The notes beneath the pieces are model-generated. The model had not been told where the DNA came from and searched no databases. It saw only the letters and a program-made list of their open reading frames with translations. Positions 27,036 to 35,389 of a stretch of 64,000 bases of DNA are shown one piece after another (position 1 is the first letter of the stretch; every line of letters begins with the position of its first letter). The stretch covers positions 80,626-144,625 of the forward strand of contig NZ_JAKZAM010000013.1 in NCBI RefSeq assembly GCF_022538055.1. Direction: 5' to 3'. The translations under genes were made by a program, and so were the position numbers. The DNA comes from Cognataquiflexum nitidum (GTDB lineage: Bacteria; Bacteroidota; Bacteroidia; Cytophagales; Cyclobacteriaceae).

Positions 27036-27362
27036 ATGATAACTGTTTCGGAAAAGGCAAAGGAAAGAATCCTTTCATTGAGAAAAGAAGAAGGAAGATC
27101 CGAAAATGAAAACATCAGGGTTTCTGTCAAGGGAGGCGGATGTTCAGGTTTGATGTATGATCTTGGATTCGATGCCAGTTTGGTAGAGACTGACCATGTA
27201 TTTGAAGACAAGGGCATCAAAATTCTAGTAGACAGAAAAAGCCTGCTCTATCTTGCGGGAACTGTTCTTGAATTTACAGATGGTTTGAATGGCAAAGGCT
27301 TTCAATTTGTCAATCCAAACGCTTCAAGAACCTGCGGATGCGGAGAAAGTTTCTCGGTATAA
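27036..27362 (+). CDS. A-type iron-sulfur carrier protein (IscA/SufA/ErpA family)
   Basis: The 108-residue protein has the three conserved Cys of the HesB family: Cys36 in GGGCSGLMYDLGF and Cys100 and Cys102 in SRTCGCGESF at the C-terminus. It carries Fe-S clusters or iron to target apoproteins in the cytoplasm. I use the ATG at 27036 (MITVS), because the 15 upstream in-frame residues from a longer start are not conserved in character. No isc or suf genes lie beside it, so the precise subgroup cannot be fixed. A strong terminator follows. Confidence 0.92.
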   Translation: MITVSEKAKERILSLRKEEGRSENENIRVSVKGGGCSGLMYDLGFDASLVETDHVFEDKGIKILVDRKSLLYLAGTVLEFTDGLNGKGFQFVNPNASRTCGCGESFSV

Positions 27363-27388
27363 ACCACACCTTCAAAATTTAAAAAGAG

Positions 27389-27420
27389 ATGCTGATAAGT
27401 TTTATCAGCATTTTTTGTTT
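27389..27420 (+). terminator. Terminator after the A-type carrier gene
   Basis: A perfect 10-bp stem ATGCTGATAA / TTATCAGCAT with a GTT loop (27389-27411) is followed by TTTTTGTTT. Confidence 0.87.
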
Positions 27421-27480
27421 CAGGCAGGGAAACTTTTATTCCAATTGTTACCTTTGCCGACAAGAAAATAGACCCTAATC

Positions 27481-28575
27481 ATGTCAGAAAACATCAAAAA
27501 AATACAACTCAATGACCTCCATATTGCTTTGGGAGGTAAAATGGTTCCTTTTGCAGGATTCAATATGCCGGTAAGGTATTCTTCAGACACGGAAGAACAC
27601 CATACAGTCAGACAGGGAGTCGGTGTATTTGACGTTTCACACATGGGGGAATTTATGGTGAGAGGCCCAAAAGCCCTTGACCTCATCCAAAAAGTCACCT
27701 CAAACGATGCTTCCAAACTTGTCATTGGCCAAGCTCAATACTCCTGCTTTCCAAATGAAACTGAAGGAATTGTGGATGATCTAATCGTATACAAATTCGG
27801 AGAGCAGGAATATATGTTGGTCGTCAATGCCTCCAATATCGAAAAGGATTGGAATTGGATCAACAAACATAATGACATGGGTGCAGCGTTGGAAAATATA
27901 TCTGACAGCATTTCCCTTTTTGCCATCCAAGGACCCAAGGCCATCGAAGCAGTCCAATCCCTGACAAGTATCAACCTTTCTGATATCAAATTTTATCATT
28001 TTGCAGTTGGGGATTTTGCAGGAGTAGAGGATGTCATCATATCCGGGACGGGATATACAGGTGCCGGAGGATTTGAGGTATATGTCAAAAATGAGGATGC
28101 AGAAAAGGTTTGGAATGCGGTTTTTGAAGCAGGAAAGGCCTACGATATCAAGCCGATTGGCCTTGGGGCAAGAGATACTCTGAGACTGGAAATGGGTTAT
28201 TGTCTATATGGAAATGACATCAACGATGAAACATCTCCGATTGAAGCCGGACTTGGATGGATCACCAAATTCACCAAGGATTTTATCAATAGTGAAAATC
28301 TTAAAAAGCAAAAAGAAAACGGGGTAAGCAAAAAATTGGTAGGATTTATCTTACAGGAAAAGGGCATCCCAAGAGGCCATTACCCTATTGTCAACCTTGA
28401 AGGCGAAACCATCGGTGAGGTAACCTCAGGTACAATGACACCTTCTATGGGAGTAGGTATTGGGATGGGATATGTCAAATCTGAATACGCTGCCCCTGGA
28501 ACTGAAATCGCCATAACAGTCCGAAATAAAAATCTTTTGGCAAAGGTTGAGAAATTTCCTTTGTACAAAAAGTAA
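27481..28575 (+). CDS. gcvT: Glycine cleavage system T protein (aminomethyltransferase)
   Basis: The 364-residue T protein transfers the methylene group from the H-protein-bound intermediate to tetrahydrofolate and releases ammonia. Family markers include [45 protein letters not shown]-type [39 protein letters not shown] and [11 protein letters not shown]. The Asp of the folate-site segment (near VDDLIVY) is retained. GcvH and GcvP are not in the window, so the system is dispersed. A terminator lies on each side, so the gene is probably monocistronic. Confidence 0.95.
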   Translation: MSENIKKIQLNDLHIALGGKMVPFAGFNMPVRYSSDTEEHHTVRQGVGVFDVSHMGEFMVRGPKALDLIQKVTSNDASKLVIGQAQYSCFPNETEGIVDDLIVYKFGEQEYMLVVNASNIEKDWNWINKHNDMGAALENISDSISLFAIQGPKAIEAVQSLTSINLSDIKFYHFAVGDFAGVEDVIISGTGYTGAGGFEVYVKNEDAEKVWNAVFEAGKAYDIKPIGLGARDTLRLEMGYCLYGNDINDETSPIEAGLGWITKFTKDFINSENLKKQKENGVSKKLVGFILQEKGIPRGHYPIVNLEGETIGEVTSGTMTPSMGVGIGMGYVKSEYAAPGTEIAITVRNKNLLAKVEKFPLYKK

Positions 28576-28596
28576 GCTAAAAAAAATCATACTAGC

Positions 28597-28625
28597 CCGC
28601 AAGAGGATCATTTTGCGGTTTTTTT
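28597..28625 (+). terminator. Terminator after gcvT
   Basis: CCGCAA (28597-28602) pairs with TTGCGG (28613-28618) around a 10-base loop and is followed by seven T. It overlaps the long upstream reading frame of comB, which supports the later comB start. Confidence 0.66.
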
Positions 28626-28639
28626 ATATACCGTCAATC

Positions 28640-29362
28640 ATGAGAAATATTGAAGTATGTGTGAGTCCAGAATTGATTCACCTGTATGATACCAAAGAAA
28701 AGAATGTGGTCATAGTGGATATTTTCAGGGCTACCTCTACTATGATGGCTGCCTTGGCAAATGGCGTTGAATCCATCACTCCTATCATGGACTTGGAAGC
28801 ATGCAGGGATTTTGCTTCTAAGGGATACATTATTGCAGGAGAAAGGAACGGGCTGGCAGCAGAAGGGTTTGAATTGGGAAATTCCCCATTAGCTTATCTA
28901 AACCAAGCTTATTCAGGTAAAAAAATCGCCATGACCACTACAAACGGTACTTTGGCGATTGAAAAAACGAAAGAGGATGCACATCAGGTTTTACTTGGAG
29001 CATTTGTCAACCTTAAGGCAACAGCCCAATACCTTATCCGACAGTCTCAAGACGTTTTAATTCTTTGCGCAGGTTGGAAAGGAAAATTCAATTTGGAGGA
29101 TTCCTTATATGCCGGAGCTTTGGTCAATTGTTTACATCCTCACTTTCGGACAGACTGTGACACTGCAATAGCATTGAAGAGTCTTTATGAAAGTAATGCC
29201 CATAGACTTCAGATATTCCTAGGCCAAGCCTCCCATGCCAAAAGATTGCAAAATCAAAATATTGAAGCTGACATAGATTTTTGCTTGACTTTGGATATGT
29301 ACCAAATAGTTGGAGTACTCACGGGAGATCTCTTGAAAGGGGTTCTTCCAAAAACCGAATAG
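28640..29362 (+). CDS. comB: 2-phosphosulfolactate phosphatase, ComB family
   Basis: The 240-residue protein has the ComB-family landmarks VVIVDIFRATSTMMAAL near the N-terminus, AGERNGLAAEGFELGNSP, TTTNGTLAIEK and CAGWKGKFNLEDSLYAGALV. The family is Mg-dependent and removes phosphate from 2-phosphosulfolactate, a coenzyme M step in archaea and a sulfonate step in some bacteria. ComA is not in the window. In Cytophagales, sulfonolipid metabolism is a possible context, but that is only an inference. The ATG at 28640 is chosen because longer starts run through the gcvT terminator. Confidence 0.87.
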   Translation: MRNIEVCVSPELIHLYDTKEKNVVIVDIFRATSTMMAALANGVESITPIMDLEACRDFASKGYIIAGERNGLAAEGFELGNSPLAYLNQAYSGKKIAMTTTNGTLAIEKTKEDAHQVLLGAFVNLKATAQYLIRQSQDVLILCAGWKGKFNLEDSLYAGALVNCLHPHFRTDCDTAIALKSLYESNAHRLQIFLGQASHAKRLQNQNIEADIDFCLTLDMYQIVGVLTGDLLKGVLPKTE

Positions 29363-29473
29363 AGCCAAATATTATCCCAATATTTGTTTCTTAAATTCTG
29401 AAAGCAATCAATTTTCAATACCTTTACACCTACAAAGAAGCCTTTCTATTCACAGATTATCCCGTATACCATC

Positions 29474-30400
29474 ATGTCTGAGGTCAAACTCTTCTCCGGA
29501 ACAAATAGTATCCAACTTTCAGAAAAAATTGCCAAACATTACGGAAAACGTCTTGGAGATCTTACCATCTCCAAATTCAGTGATGGAGAACTATCTCCAA
29601 GCTACAATGAATCAGTGAGAGGCTGTACTGTTTTTTTGATACAGACTACCAATCCTACTGCAGATAACCTACTGGAACTCTGTCTTATGATTGATGCAGC
29701 AAAAAGAGCGAGTGCCTACAAAGTCTGTGCAGTAATTCCTTATTATGGTTATGCCAGGCAGGACAGGAAAGACAGACCTAGGGTTTCTATTGCTGCAAAA
29801 CTCATTGCCAATATGCTGACCTCAGCAGGAGCAGACAGAATCATGACATGTGACCTTCATGCGGGACAAATTCAGGGTTTTTTTGATATCCCCTTGGATC
29901 ATTTAAATGGATCAGCTATTTTTGTGCCCTATTTGGAAAGGCTTGCCTTAGACAATATGATTTTTGCAGCTCCTGATGTAGGAGGTGTCGCAAGGGCAAG
30001 GTCTTACGCAAAGCACTTCGAAGTAGAAATGGTCGTCTGTGACAAGCACAGAAAAAGAGCCAACGAGATTGCTTCTATGCAGGTGATAGGAGATGTGGAG
30101 GGTAAGGATGTGATTTTAGTGGATGACCTTGTTGATACAGCAGGTACACTTTGCAAAGCAGCACAGATCTTGATGGAGAAAGGTGCAACTTCAGTAAGGG
30201 CGATTGCAACACATGGTGTATTGTCCGGAAATGCTTACCAAAACATAGAAAACTCTGTTTTGAAGGAATTGGTCATCACAGATACAATTCCTATGAAGCA
30301 GGTTTCTTCAAAAATCAGAGTCCTTTCAGTTTCAGACTTGTTTGCAAAAGCAATACATGCCGTTACAGGAAATACCTCTATCAGTGCATTATTTATTTAG
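29474..30400 (+). CDS. prs: Ribose-phosphate pyrophosphokinase
   Basis: The 308-residue enzyme makes PRPP from ribose 5-phosphate and ATP for nucleotide, His and Trp synthesis. Typical segments are FSDGELSPSYNESVRG, YYGYARQDRKDRPRVSIAAK, CDLHAGQIQGFFDIPLDHL and the PRPP loop DVILVDDLVDTAGTLCKA. The length matches class I enzymes. The rplY-like gene follows 40 bases downstream on the same strand; prs-ctc linkage is common in bacteria. The upstream spacer contains TACCTTTA (29419), a near match to the -7 consensus with the last G changed. Confidence 0.96.
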   Translation: MSEVKLFSGTNSIQLSEKIAKHYGKRLGDLTISKFSDGELSPSYNESVRGCTVFLIQTTNPTADNLLELCLMIDAAKRASAYKVCAVIPYYGYARQDRKDRPRVSIAAKLIANMLTSAGADRIMTCDLHAGQIQGFFDIPLDHLNGSAIFVPYLERLALDNMIFAAPDVGGVARARSYAKHFEVEMVVCDKHRKRANEIASMQVIGDVEGKDVILVDDLVDTAGTLCKAAQILMEKGATSVRAIATHGVLSGNAYQNIENSVLKELVITDTIPMKQVSSKIRVLSVSDLFAKAIHAVTGNTSISALFI

Positions 30401-30440
30401 GATTACTTAATCAATTATATACAAACAAATTAAAAAATTT

Positions 30441-31013
30441 ATGAAATCATTAGAGATTATAGGGTTTAAAAGAGCAAATCTCGAGAGTGGAGAGTTGAAG
30501 CAGATCCGTGAAGAAGGTAGTGTACCTTGCGTAGTTTATGGTCCTGCTATCAAAGAACAAATCCACTTTTATTCTCCTGCCATACTATTCAGAGACCTTG
30601 TTTACACACCTGATGTACACATGGTTGACTTAAATATCGAAGGCAACAAAATGAAAGCTGTATTGAAAGATTGCCAGTTTCACCCTGTAAGTGACGTTTT
30701 GTTGCATGCGGATTTCTTGGCATTCAGTCCTGACAAACCAATCAAATTTGAAATTCCTGTAGAAATTGTAGGTACAGCTCCAGGTGTTCAAAAAGGTGGT
30801 AAGCTGGAATTCAAAACCAGAAAAATTGCTGTAAAAGGGTTGGCAGGCAGTCTTCCTGACAAAATAAGAGTTGACGTCTCAAACTTGGAACTTGGAAAAT
30901 CATTCAGAGTTGGAGAACTTAAGGCTGAAGGATTTGATATCCTTACAAGTCCGAATGTATCCATCATTTCAATCGGTATCCCAAGAGCGTTGAGAGGTAA
31001 AAAAGGTGAATAA
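30441..31013 (+). CDS. rplY: 50S ribosomal protein L25 / general stress protein Ctc
   Basis: This 190-residue protein belongs to the long L25/Ctc (TL5) form. An N-terminal 5S-rRNA-binding domain (about residues 1-95, GSVPCVVYGPAI and VLKDCQFHPVSDVLLHADF) is followed by a beta-barrel C-terminal domain (EIVGTAPGVQKGGKLEFKTRKIAVKGL). It binds 5S rRNA in the large subunit. Order prs-rplY-pth is a classic arrangement in bacteria and strengthens the call. A strong terminator follows after 24 bases. Confidence 0.94.
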   Translation: MKSLEIIGFKRANLESGELKQIREEGSVPCVVYGPAIKEQIHFYSPAILFRDLVYTPDVHMVDLNIEGNKMKAVLKDCQFHPVSDVLLHADFLAFSPDKPIKFEIPVEIVGTAPGVQKGGKLEFKTRKIAVKGLAGSLPDKIRVDVSNLELGKSFRVGELKAEGFDILTSPNVSIISIGIPRALRGKKGE

Positions 31014-31037
31014 TTTCACTTATTAAACCAATAAATC

Positions 31038-31075
31038 AAATCCTGCTTAGTCCTTAAGCAGGATTTTTTATTTTT
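31038..31075 (+). terminator. Terminator after rplY
   Basis: A 12-bp stem AAATCCTGCTTA / TAAGCAGGATTT (31038-31066, loop GTCCT) is followed by TTTATTTTT. The T-run overlaps the candidate -7 element of pth. Confidence 0.87.
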
Positions 31076-31076
31076 G
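31069..31076 (+). promoter_or_regulatory. Candidate -7 element (TATTTTTG) for pth
   Basis: TATTTTTG matches TAnnTTTG and sits 24 bases before the pth ATG, immediately after the rplY terminator stem. The position fits a short leader, but no -33 element was confirmed. Confidence 0.35.
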
Positions 31077-31099
31077 CTTCACTTTACAAAATTGAATTG

Positions 31100-31660
31100 A
31101 TGAAATATTTGATTGTTGGACTTGGAAATATCGGTCCTGAATATGCACTGACAAGGCACAATGTGGGATTTTTGACTCTGGACAGGCTTGCCGATAAACA
31201 AGGAGTAACTTGGAAAAGCGATCGCCTCGCATTTAGTACTAATTTCAAGTACAAAAGCAGACAGATTTATATGATTAAACCCACGACTTACATGAATCTC
31301 AGCGGTAAGGCGGTGAATTATTGGATGAAGGAATTGGATATACCCAAAGAAAACATCATGGTCATCGTGGATGATGTTGCCTTGCCTTTTGGCAAACTGA
31401 GGATGCGGGGAAAAGGATCTTCAGCCGGTCATAATGGATTGAAAAACATCGAAGAACTTACCGGAGGTCAGGACTATCCCAGATTGAGATTCGGGATTGG
31501 TGATGATTTCCCCAAAGGAAGACAGGTAGAATACGTCCTAGGAAGATGGACCCAAAAAGAAATCGATGAACTTCCGATTTTTATGGACAAAGCCATAGAC
31601 ATGGTCCTAAGTTTCTGCACCGTCGGGATCAATATGACGATGACTCAATTTAATGATTAA
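31100..31660 (+). CDS. pth: Peptidyl-tRNA hydrolase
   Basis: The 186-residue enzyme releases peptides from prematurely dropped peptidyl-tRNA. Asn10 and catalytic His20 ([17 protein letters not shown]) are present, with [42 protein letters not shown] and [14 protein letters not shown] further on. The length is standard. ATG at 31100 is used instead of the TTG three bases earlier. After its stop come tandem repeats and the SAM riboswitch rather than another gene of the operon. Confidence 0.96.
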   Translation: MKYLIVGLGNIGPEYALTRHNVGFLTLDRLADKQGVTWKSDRLAFSTNFKYKSRQIYMIKPTTYMNLSGKAVNYWMKELDIPKENIMVIVDDVALPFGKLRMRGKGSSAGHNGLKNIEELTGGQDYPRLRFGIGDDFPKGRQVEYVLGRWTQKEIDELPIFMDKAIDMVLSFCTVGINMTMTQFND

Positions 31661-31661
31661 C

Positions 31662-31696
31662 AAGACATGAGATTTGAGACGTGAGACATGAGACAA
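31662..31696. repeat. Heptamer array (GAGACNT type)
   Basis: Five 7-bp units run without a break: AAGACAT, GAGATTT, GAGACGT, GAGACAT, GAGACAA. The array begins two bases after the pth stop codon. The same heptamer family recurs at 63613-63654. Confidence 0.75.
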
Positions 31697-31747
31697 CAAA
31701 TCTTACCCGAATTCAATATCCATAAATATCCAGTATCAATAAATATC

Positions 31748-31835
31748 TATTTCAACCTTATTTCAATCATATTTCAACCTTATTTCAACCCTATTTCCAT
31801 CGTATTTCAACCCTATTTCCATCATATTTCAATCT
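31748..31835. repeat. Eight-unit 11-bp tandem repeat (TATTTCAACCY)
   Basis: Eight consecutive 11-bp units with the core TATTTCMAYCN fill exactly 88 bases. Variants are TATTTCAACCT, TATTTCAATCA, TATTTCAACCC and TATTTCCATCR. One unit equals about one DNA helical turn. The array lies just upstream of the metZ promoter and riboswitch. There are no spacers, so it is not a CRISPR array. Confidence 0.9.
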
Positions 31836-31871
31836 AATATCCCCTCAATAAAAAAGTATTATGAAATAATC

Positions 31872-31903
31872 TTTTGAAATCAACTTTTTGGAAACTTTCT
31901 TTG
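31872..31903 (+). promoter_or_regulatory. Candidate promoter of the SAM riboswitch-metZ transcript
   Basis: TTTTG at 31872-31876 and TTTCTTTG at 31896-31903 are 19 bases apart, close to the Bacteroidota TTTG-19-TAnnTTTG arrangement (the TA is TT here). Predicted initiation at about 31910 is just before the riboswitch P1 stem. Confidence 0.5.
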
Positions 31904-31920
31904 TGCACACTTCAGGCAAC

Positions 31921-32030
31921 TGATTTATAAAGAAGAGGTGAGAGAACAGGCTCGCTGACCCTCTGGCAACCATCCCGACACATCGAGAAAGGTGCCAATA
32001 CCTGCCCGGACAAACGGGACCTATAAATTA
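31921..32030 (+). promoter_or_regulatory. SAM-I (S-box) riboswitch upstream of metZ
   Basis: The S-box core is recognisable: AGAGGTGAGAGAACAGGC, CTGGCAACC and GGTGCCAATACCTGC in order. The ends close as P1 (GATTTATA at 31922 with TATAAATT at 32022), and CCCG-GACAAA-CGGG at 32005-32018 forms a hairpin. S-box RNAs bind S-adenosylmethionine and lower expression of methionine genes. The next gene, 187 bases on, is a homocysteine-forming sulfhydrylase, which fits. I did not identify the expression platform with certainty. Confidence 0.87.
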
Positions 32031-32083
32031 GACATTATGCGATTTCATCTCTATTTTCATATTCTGGGATTATTTAAAATTGG

Positions 32084-32118
32084 GAAGTACGAAGTACAAT
32101 GTACTATGTACCAAGTAT
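32084..32118. repeat. Heptamer array (GAAGTAC type) in the metZ leader
   Basis: Five 7-bp units occur in a row: GAAGTAC, GAAGTAC, AATGTAC, TATGTAC, CAAGTAT. Because the units contain GTAC they can also fold back on one another. The array lies between the riboswitch and metZ. Confidence 0.75.
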
Positions 32119-32216
32119 TAGCGCCAAGTTTTTTAATTTCATCAGATTCCAGTTCCTGCCAATTCCTTATTTCTAAGCACATCTAACCTATTAACCAATA
32201 GCTAAATACCAATCCT

Positions 32217-33386
32217 ATGTCCCATTTTGAAACCGACGCCATCCGTATCAGTGCAAGCAAATCAAGCCAAAGAGAGCATTCCTCGCCGATTTACCTGACT
32301 TCAAGTTTTACTTTCGATTCAGCCGAAGAAGCAAGGCAAATGTTTGCGGAGGAAATTGAAGGAAATATCTATTCCAGGTATTCCAATCCCAATTCTTCGG
32401 ACCTGATCCAAAAGGTATGTGCAGCAGAAGGGACAGAGTACGGAATTGCTACTGCATCGGGAATGGCAGCCATGTTTGGAAGTATTGCATCCCTTTTGCA
32501 GCAAGGAGACCATATTTTGGCTTCCCGCTCCCTTTTTGGTTCCACACATCAGCTACTCACGCGCATTTTCCCAAAATGGGGAATCACTTCCACTTACGGA
32601 GATATTTCGGATTTTCAACATTGGGACAAACTCGTGCAGCCTAACACCAAAATGCTGTTTATCGAAACTCCATCCAATCCGGGATTAGAAATCATTGACT
32701 TAGAATGGGCAGGAAAATTTGCTGAAGCACATAAATTGATCCTCGTAGTGGACAATTGCTTTGCCACACCTTACCTGCAGCAACCTGCAAAATGGGGCGC
32801 ACATATCGTGACACATTCTGCCACCAAGTACATCGACGGTCAAGGTCGGGTTTTGGGAGGTTTGATTTTGGGCAAAAAAGAATTGATCAAAGAAGTAGAA
32901 TTTTTCACCAGACATACCGGACCATCCATCTCTCCCTTCAATGCCTGGATTTTGTCAAAAAGCATGGAAACCTTGGCTGTCAGAATGGACAGGCATTGTG
33001 AAAATGCCTTGAAAGTCGCCTCCTATTTTGAAGAAAATACTGAAATTGACTTTGTCAAATATCCGTTCCTTCCCTCCCATCCTCAATATGAACTTGCCAA
33101 AAAACAAATGAAACAAGGTGGAGGAATCATTACCCTTACCTTGAAAGGAGGATTGTCTAGGGCACAAAAATTCATTGATTCCCTTCAGATGGTATCTATC
33201 ACTCCAAACCTCGGAGACAGCCGCAGCATCGTCACCCATCCGGCATCTACTACGCATAGTAAACTTTCGGTAGACGAAAGGGCTAAAGTGGGGATTTCAG
33301 ATGGTTTGGTAAGACTTTCAGTGGGTTTGGAACATTATGAAGATATTATTCAGGATGTAGAAAGGGCATTGGAGAAATCTAAGTAA
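32217..33386 (+). CDS. metZ: O-succinylhomoserine (or O-acetylhomoserine) sulfhydrylase, PLP enzyme
   Basis: This 389-residue member of the Cys/Met-metabolism PLP family makes homocysteine from an activated homoserine and sulfide. Segments match the family: SSPIYLTSSFTFDSAEEA, YSRYSNPNS, GIATASGMAA, FIETPSNPGLEIID, VVDNCFATPYLQ and the PLP-binding SATKYIDGQGR with Lys204. Its C-terminal SRSIVTHPASTTHSKL is also standard. The SAM riboswitch in front shows control by methionine status. MetZ is favoured over cystathionine gamma-synthase by overall sequence feel, but the acyl-homoserine substrate is not determined here. Confidence 0.86.
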   Translation: MSHFETDAIRISASKSSQREHSSPIYLTSSFTFDSAEEARQMFAEEIEGNIYSRYSNPNSSDLIQKVCAAEGTEYGIATASGMAAMFGSIASLLQQGDHILASRSLFGSTHQLLTRIFPKWGITSTYGDISDFQHWDKLVQPNTKMLFIETPSNPGLEIIDLEWAGKFAEAHKLILVVDNCFATPYLQQPAKWGAHIVTHSATKYIDGQGRVLGGLILGKKELIKEVEFFTRHTGPSISPFNAWILSKSMETLAVRMDRHCENALKVASYFEENTEIDFVKYPFLPSHPQYELAKKQMKQGGGIITLTLKGGLSRAQKFIDSLQMVSITPNLGDSRSIVTHPASTTHSKLSVDERAKVGISDGLVRLSVGLEHYEDIIQDVERALEKSK

Positions 33387-33442
33387 TTTTCATTGTAGCG
33401 TTTTGCCACTATTTTCCGTCTAGTCAATCAAATGCTTAAACT

Positions 33443-34687
33443 ATGAAAAAACTTCTCCTATCCCTCTTTTCATTTGGCGCACTATTCTTTGCCTGTGTGC
33501 CTTCCGAAGAAATAAAACCTGCAGAAGCTAATTTGAGAACATTGGCGGCTTATGAAAAAGAACTGGCCAATTCAAGCACCAAATTCGCGCTTGATCTTTT
33601 TGCGCAGTTGAATGACCCTGAAGAACCCAATCAGTTTTATAGTCCTTACAGCATCCATCAGGCGCTCTCCATGACTATGAATGGGAATAAGGGGGAAGTT
33701 CTCCAAGAATTTGTTGATCTTCTTAGGTATGAGGGGATGAGTATGGATGATGCCAACCGTGGCTCCAAAGAAATGACTGAATTTTTGCTCCAAGTCGATC
33801 CGAAAGTGAAAATGGCCATTGCCAATGCCATTTGGTACAAGCAGGGGTATCAGGTGCAGGTACCTTTCAAAAACACCGCTAGGGAATACTACAATGCTGA
33901 AATCGCCGCACTTGACATGCGCAATCCCAATTCAGTCAACATCATCAACAACTGGATAGCGCAGAAAACCAACAACCTGATCAAAGACATGTTGGACCAA
34001 ATCCCCTCCAATGCAGTCATGTATCTGGTCAATGCCATTTATTACAAAGCTGATTGGAAGTATCAATTTGATGCATCAAAGACAAAAAAGGAAAACTTCT
34101 ATCCAAATCCTGGGAATCCTGCTTTGGTAGACATGATGGACTCGGATAAACCTTCCGCATTTAGAAGTTATTTTGGAGATGGATACCACTACTTTGAAAT
34201 ACCCTATTCCACAGGCCAATATTCCATGGGTATTCTGTACAATCCGCAAGGAAATCTTGATCAGATAAGCCAATACTTGAATTTGGGTAACCTTGAAATG
34301 TGGAGAAAAAACTCATCAGAGCAAAACTTCATTCTTAAAATGCCCAAATTCAAGATGAAGTACAAAATGGCAAACATGAAAGATGACCTTATGGAAATGG
34401 GATTGGTCAAGCCTTTCTCTTTCCATCCCGATAACTTCACCAAATTGTTTTCTAATCCCACAGATGATCTGAAAATATCCAGAGTCATTCATGATGCCGT
34501 AATTGAGGTGGATGAAAAAGGTACCGAAGCTGCTGCTGCTACGATAGTGGAAGTGGTTGAAAGAACTTCGATGCCTACCGGCCCCAGAACCGTGGTCTTA
34601 GATAAACCGTTCATCTTTTTTATTCAGGAAAAACACAGCGGTGCAATTCTATTTATGGGGAAACTGGGTGATCCTTCAAAACTTTGA
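33443..34687 (+). CDS. Serpin-family protease inhibitor, predicted lipoprotein
   Basis: This 414-residue serpin has a signal peptide ending in the lipobox FFACV, so it is probably lipid-anchored. Serpin landmarks include NQFYSPYSIHQALSMTMNG, VNAIYYKADWKYQFD, FILKMPKFKMKY and the C-terminal DKPFIFFIQEKHSGAILFMGKL. The reactive-centre hinge EKGTEAAAATIVEVVE has small residues at P12-P9, as in inhibitory serpins. Counting from the conserved Gly (P15) places Arg374 at P1, so a trypsin-like protease is the likely target. The gene is followed by a hairpin terminator. A role in defence against foreign proteases is inferred, not shown. Confidence 0.93.
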   Translation: MKKLLLSLFSFGALFFACVPSEEIKPAEANLRTLAAYEKELANSSTKFALDLFAQLNDPEEPNQFYSPYSIHQALSMTMNGNKGEVLQEFVDLLRYEGMSMDDANRGSKEMTEFLLQVDPKVKMAIANAIWYKQGYQVQVPFKNTAREYYNAEIAALDMRNPNSVNIINNWIAQKTNNLIKDMLDQIPSNAVMYLVNAIYYKADWKYQFDASKTKKENFYPNPGNPALVDMMDSDKPSAFRSYFGDGYHYFEIPYSTGQYSMGILYNPQGNLDQISQYLNLGNLEMWRKNSSEQNFILKMPKFKMKYKMANMKDDLMEMGLVKPFSFHPDNFTKLFSNPTDDLKISRVIHDAVIEVDEKGTEAAAATIVEVVERTSMPTGPRTVVLDKPFIFFIQEKHSGAILFMGKLGDPSKL

Positions 34688-34705
34688 AGTTATGTCAGTC
34701 ATGAA

Positions 34706-34740
34706 CAAAAGGCATAAAAGGTCGACTTTTGTGCCTTTTG
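34706..34740 (+). terminator. Terminator-like hairpin after the serpin gene
   Basis: CAAAAGGCATAAAAG (34706-34720) pairs with CTTTTGTGCCTTTTG (34726-34740) over 15 bp with one T-G pair and a GTCGA loop. The following sequence is only moderately T-rich. Confidence 0.58.
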
Positions 34741-34829
34741 TGCTATTTCATTATTTTTTGTCAAAGCCTGAGGCTGGTATTTTATCGGAATCAGAATTAA
34801 ATTAGATTCCCAATCTAATCTTTCCCAAA

Positions 34830-35384
34830 ATGATCAAAAACCCAATGGATATCATGGATAAACTGAAATCCATTATTTCGCAAACTGAACTGGAAAGGAC
34901 AGTCAAATGGGGAATAGACGTATATACTTATCAGGGCCAAAATATTTTGGGTATTGCAGCCTTCAAATCCTATGTGGGGATTTGGTTTTACAATGGCGTC
35001 TTTTTATCTGATCCTGCACAGGTTTTGGTCAACGCCCAAGAGGGCAAAACCAAATCACAACGGCAATGGCGGTTTCAATCCATCGATGAAATCAATCCCG
35101 ATTTAATCATTTCTTACATCCAAGAGGCCATTAATAATGCTAAAAATGGGCTTAAACCTGACATCCAGAAATCTAGGGAAACAGAAATTCCCACCATACT
35201 CAGTGAGGCCTTGTCTTCGGACGAAGAATTCAATTTCTGTTTTGAAAAACTAAGCGATTACAAGAAAAAAGAATATTCGACCTACATAAAGGAAGCCAAA
35301 CGGGAAGCAACCCAATTGTCTCGGCTGGAAAAAATAAAACCTATGATCATGCAAGGAATTGGATTGAACGACAAATACAAATAG
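34830..35384 (+). CDS. DUF1801/YdeI-family protein
   Basis: This 184-residue cytoplasmic protein combines a DUF1801-like N-terminal half (TELERTVKWGIDVYTYQGQNILGIAAFKSYVGIWFYNG in outline, with phosphate-fold aromatic residues) and a YdeI-like helical C-terminal half (LSDYKKKEYSTYIKEAKREATQLSRLEKI). Proteins of this type occur widely in Bacteroidota. Some relatives protect against small molecules or bacteriocins, but the activity is not known for this one. The next gene, a second DUF1801 protein, follows after five bases, so they form a small operon. Confidence 0.8.
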   Translation: MIKNPMDIMDKLKSIISQTELERTVKWGIDVYTYQGQNILGIAAFKSYVGIWFYNGVFLSDPAQVLVNAQEGKTKSQRQWRFQSIDEINPDLIISYIQEAINNAKNGLKPDIQKSRETEIPTILSEALSSDEEFNFCFEKLSDYKKKEYSTYIKEAKREATQLSRLEKIKPMIMQGIGLNDKYK

Positions 35385-35389
35385 GAACC

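Noticed and set aside
31748..31835. Possible CRISPR array
   Set aside because: Units are 11 bp and contiguous with no spacers; no cas genes in the window.
31992..32186. 64-codon plus-strand ORF overlapping the SAM riboswitch
   Set aside because: It lies inside the aptamer and repeat array, which explain the sequence better; the peptide has no recognisable features.
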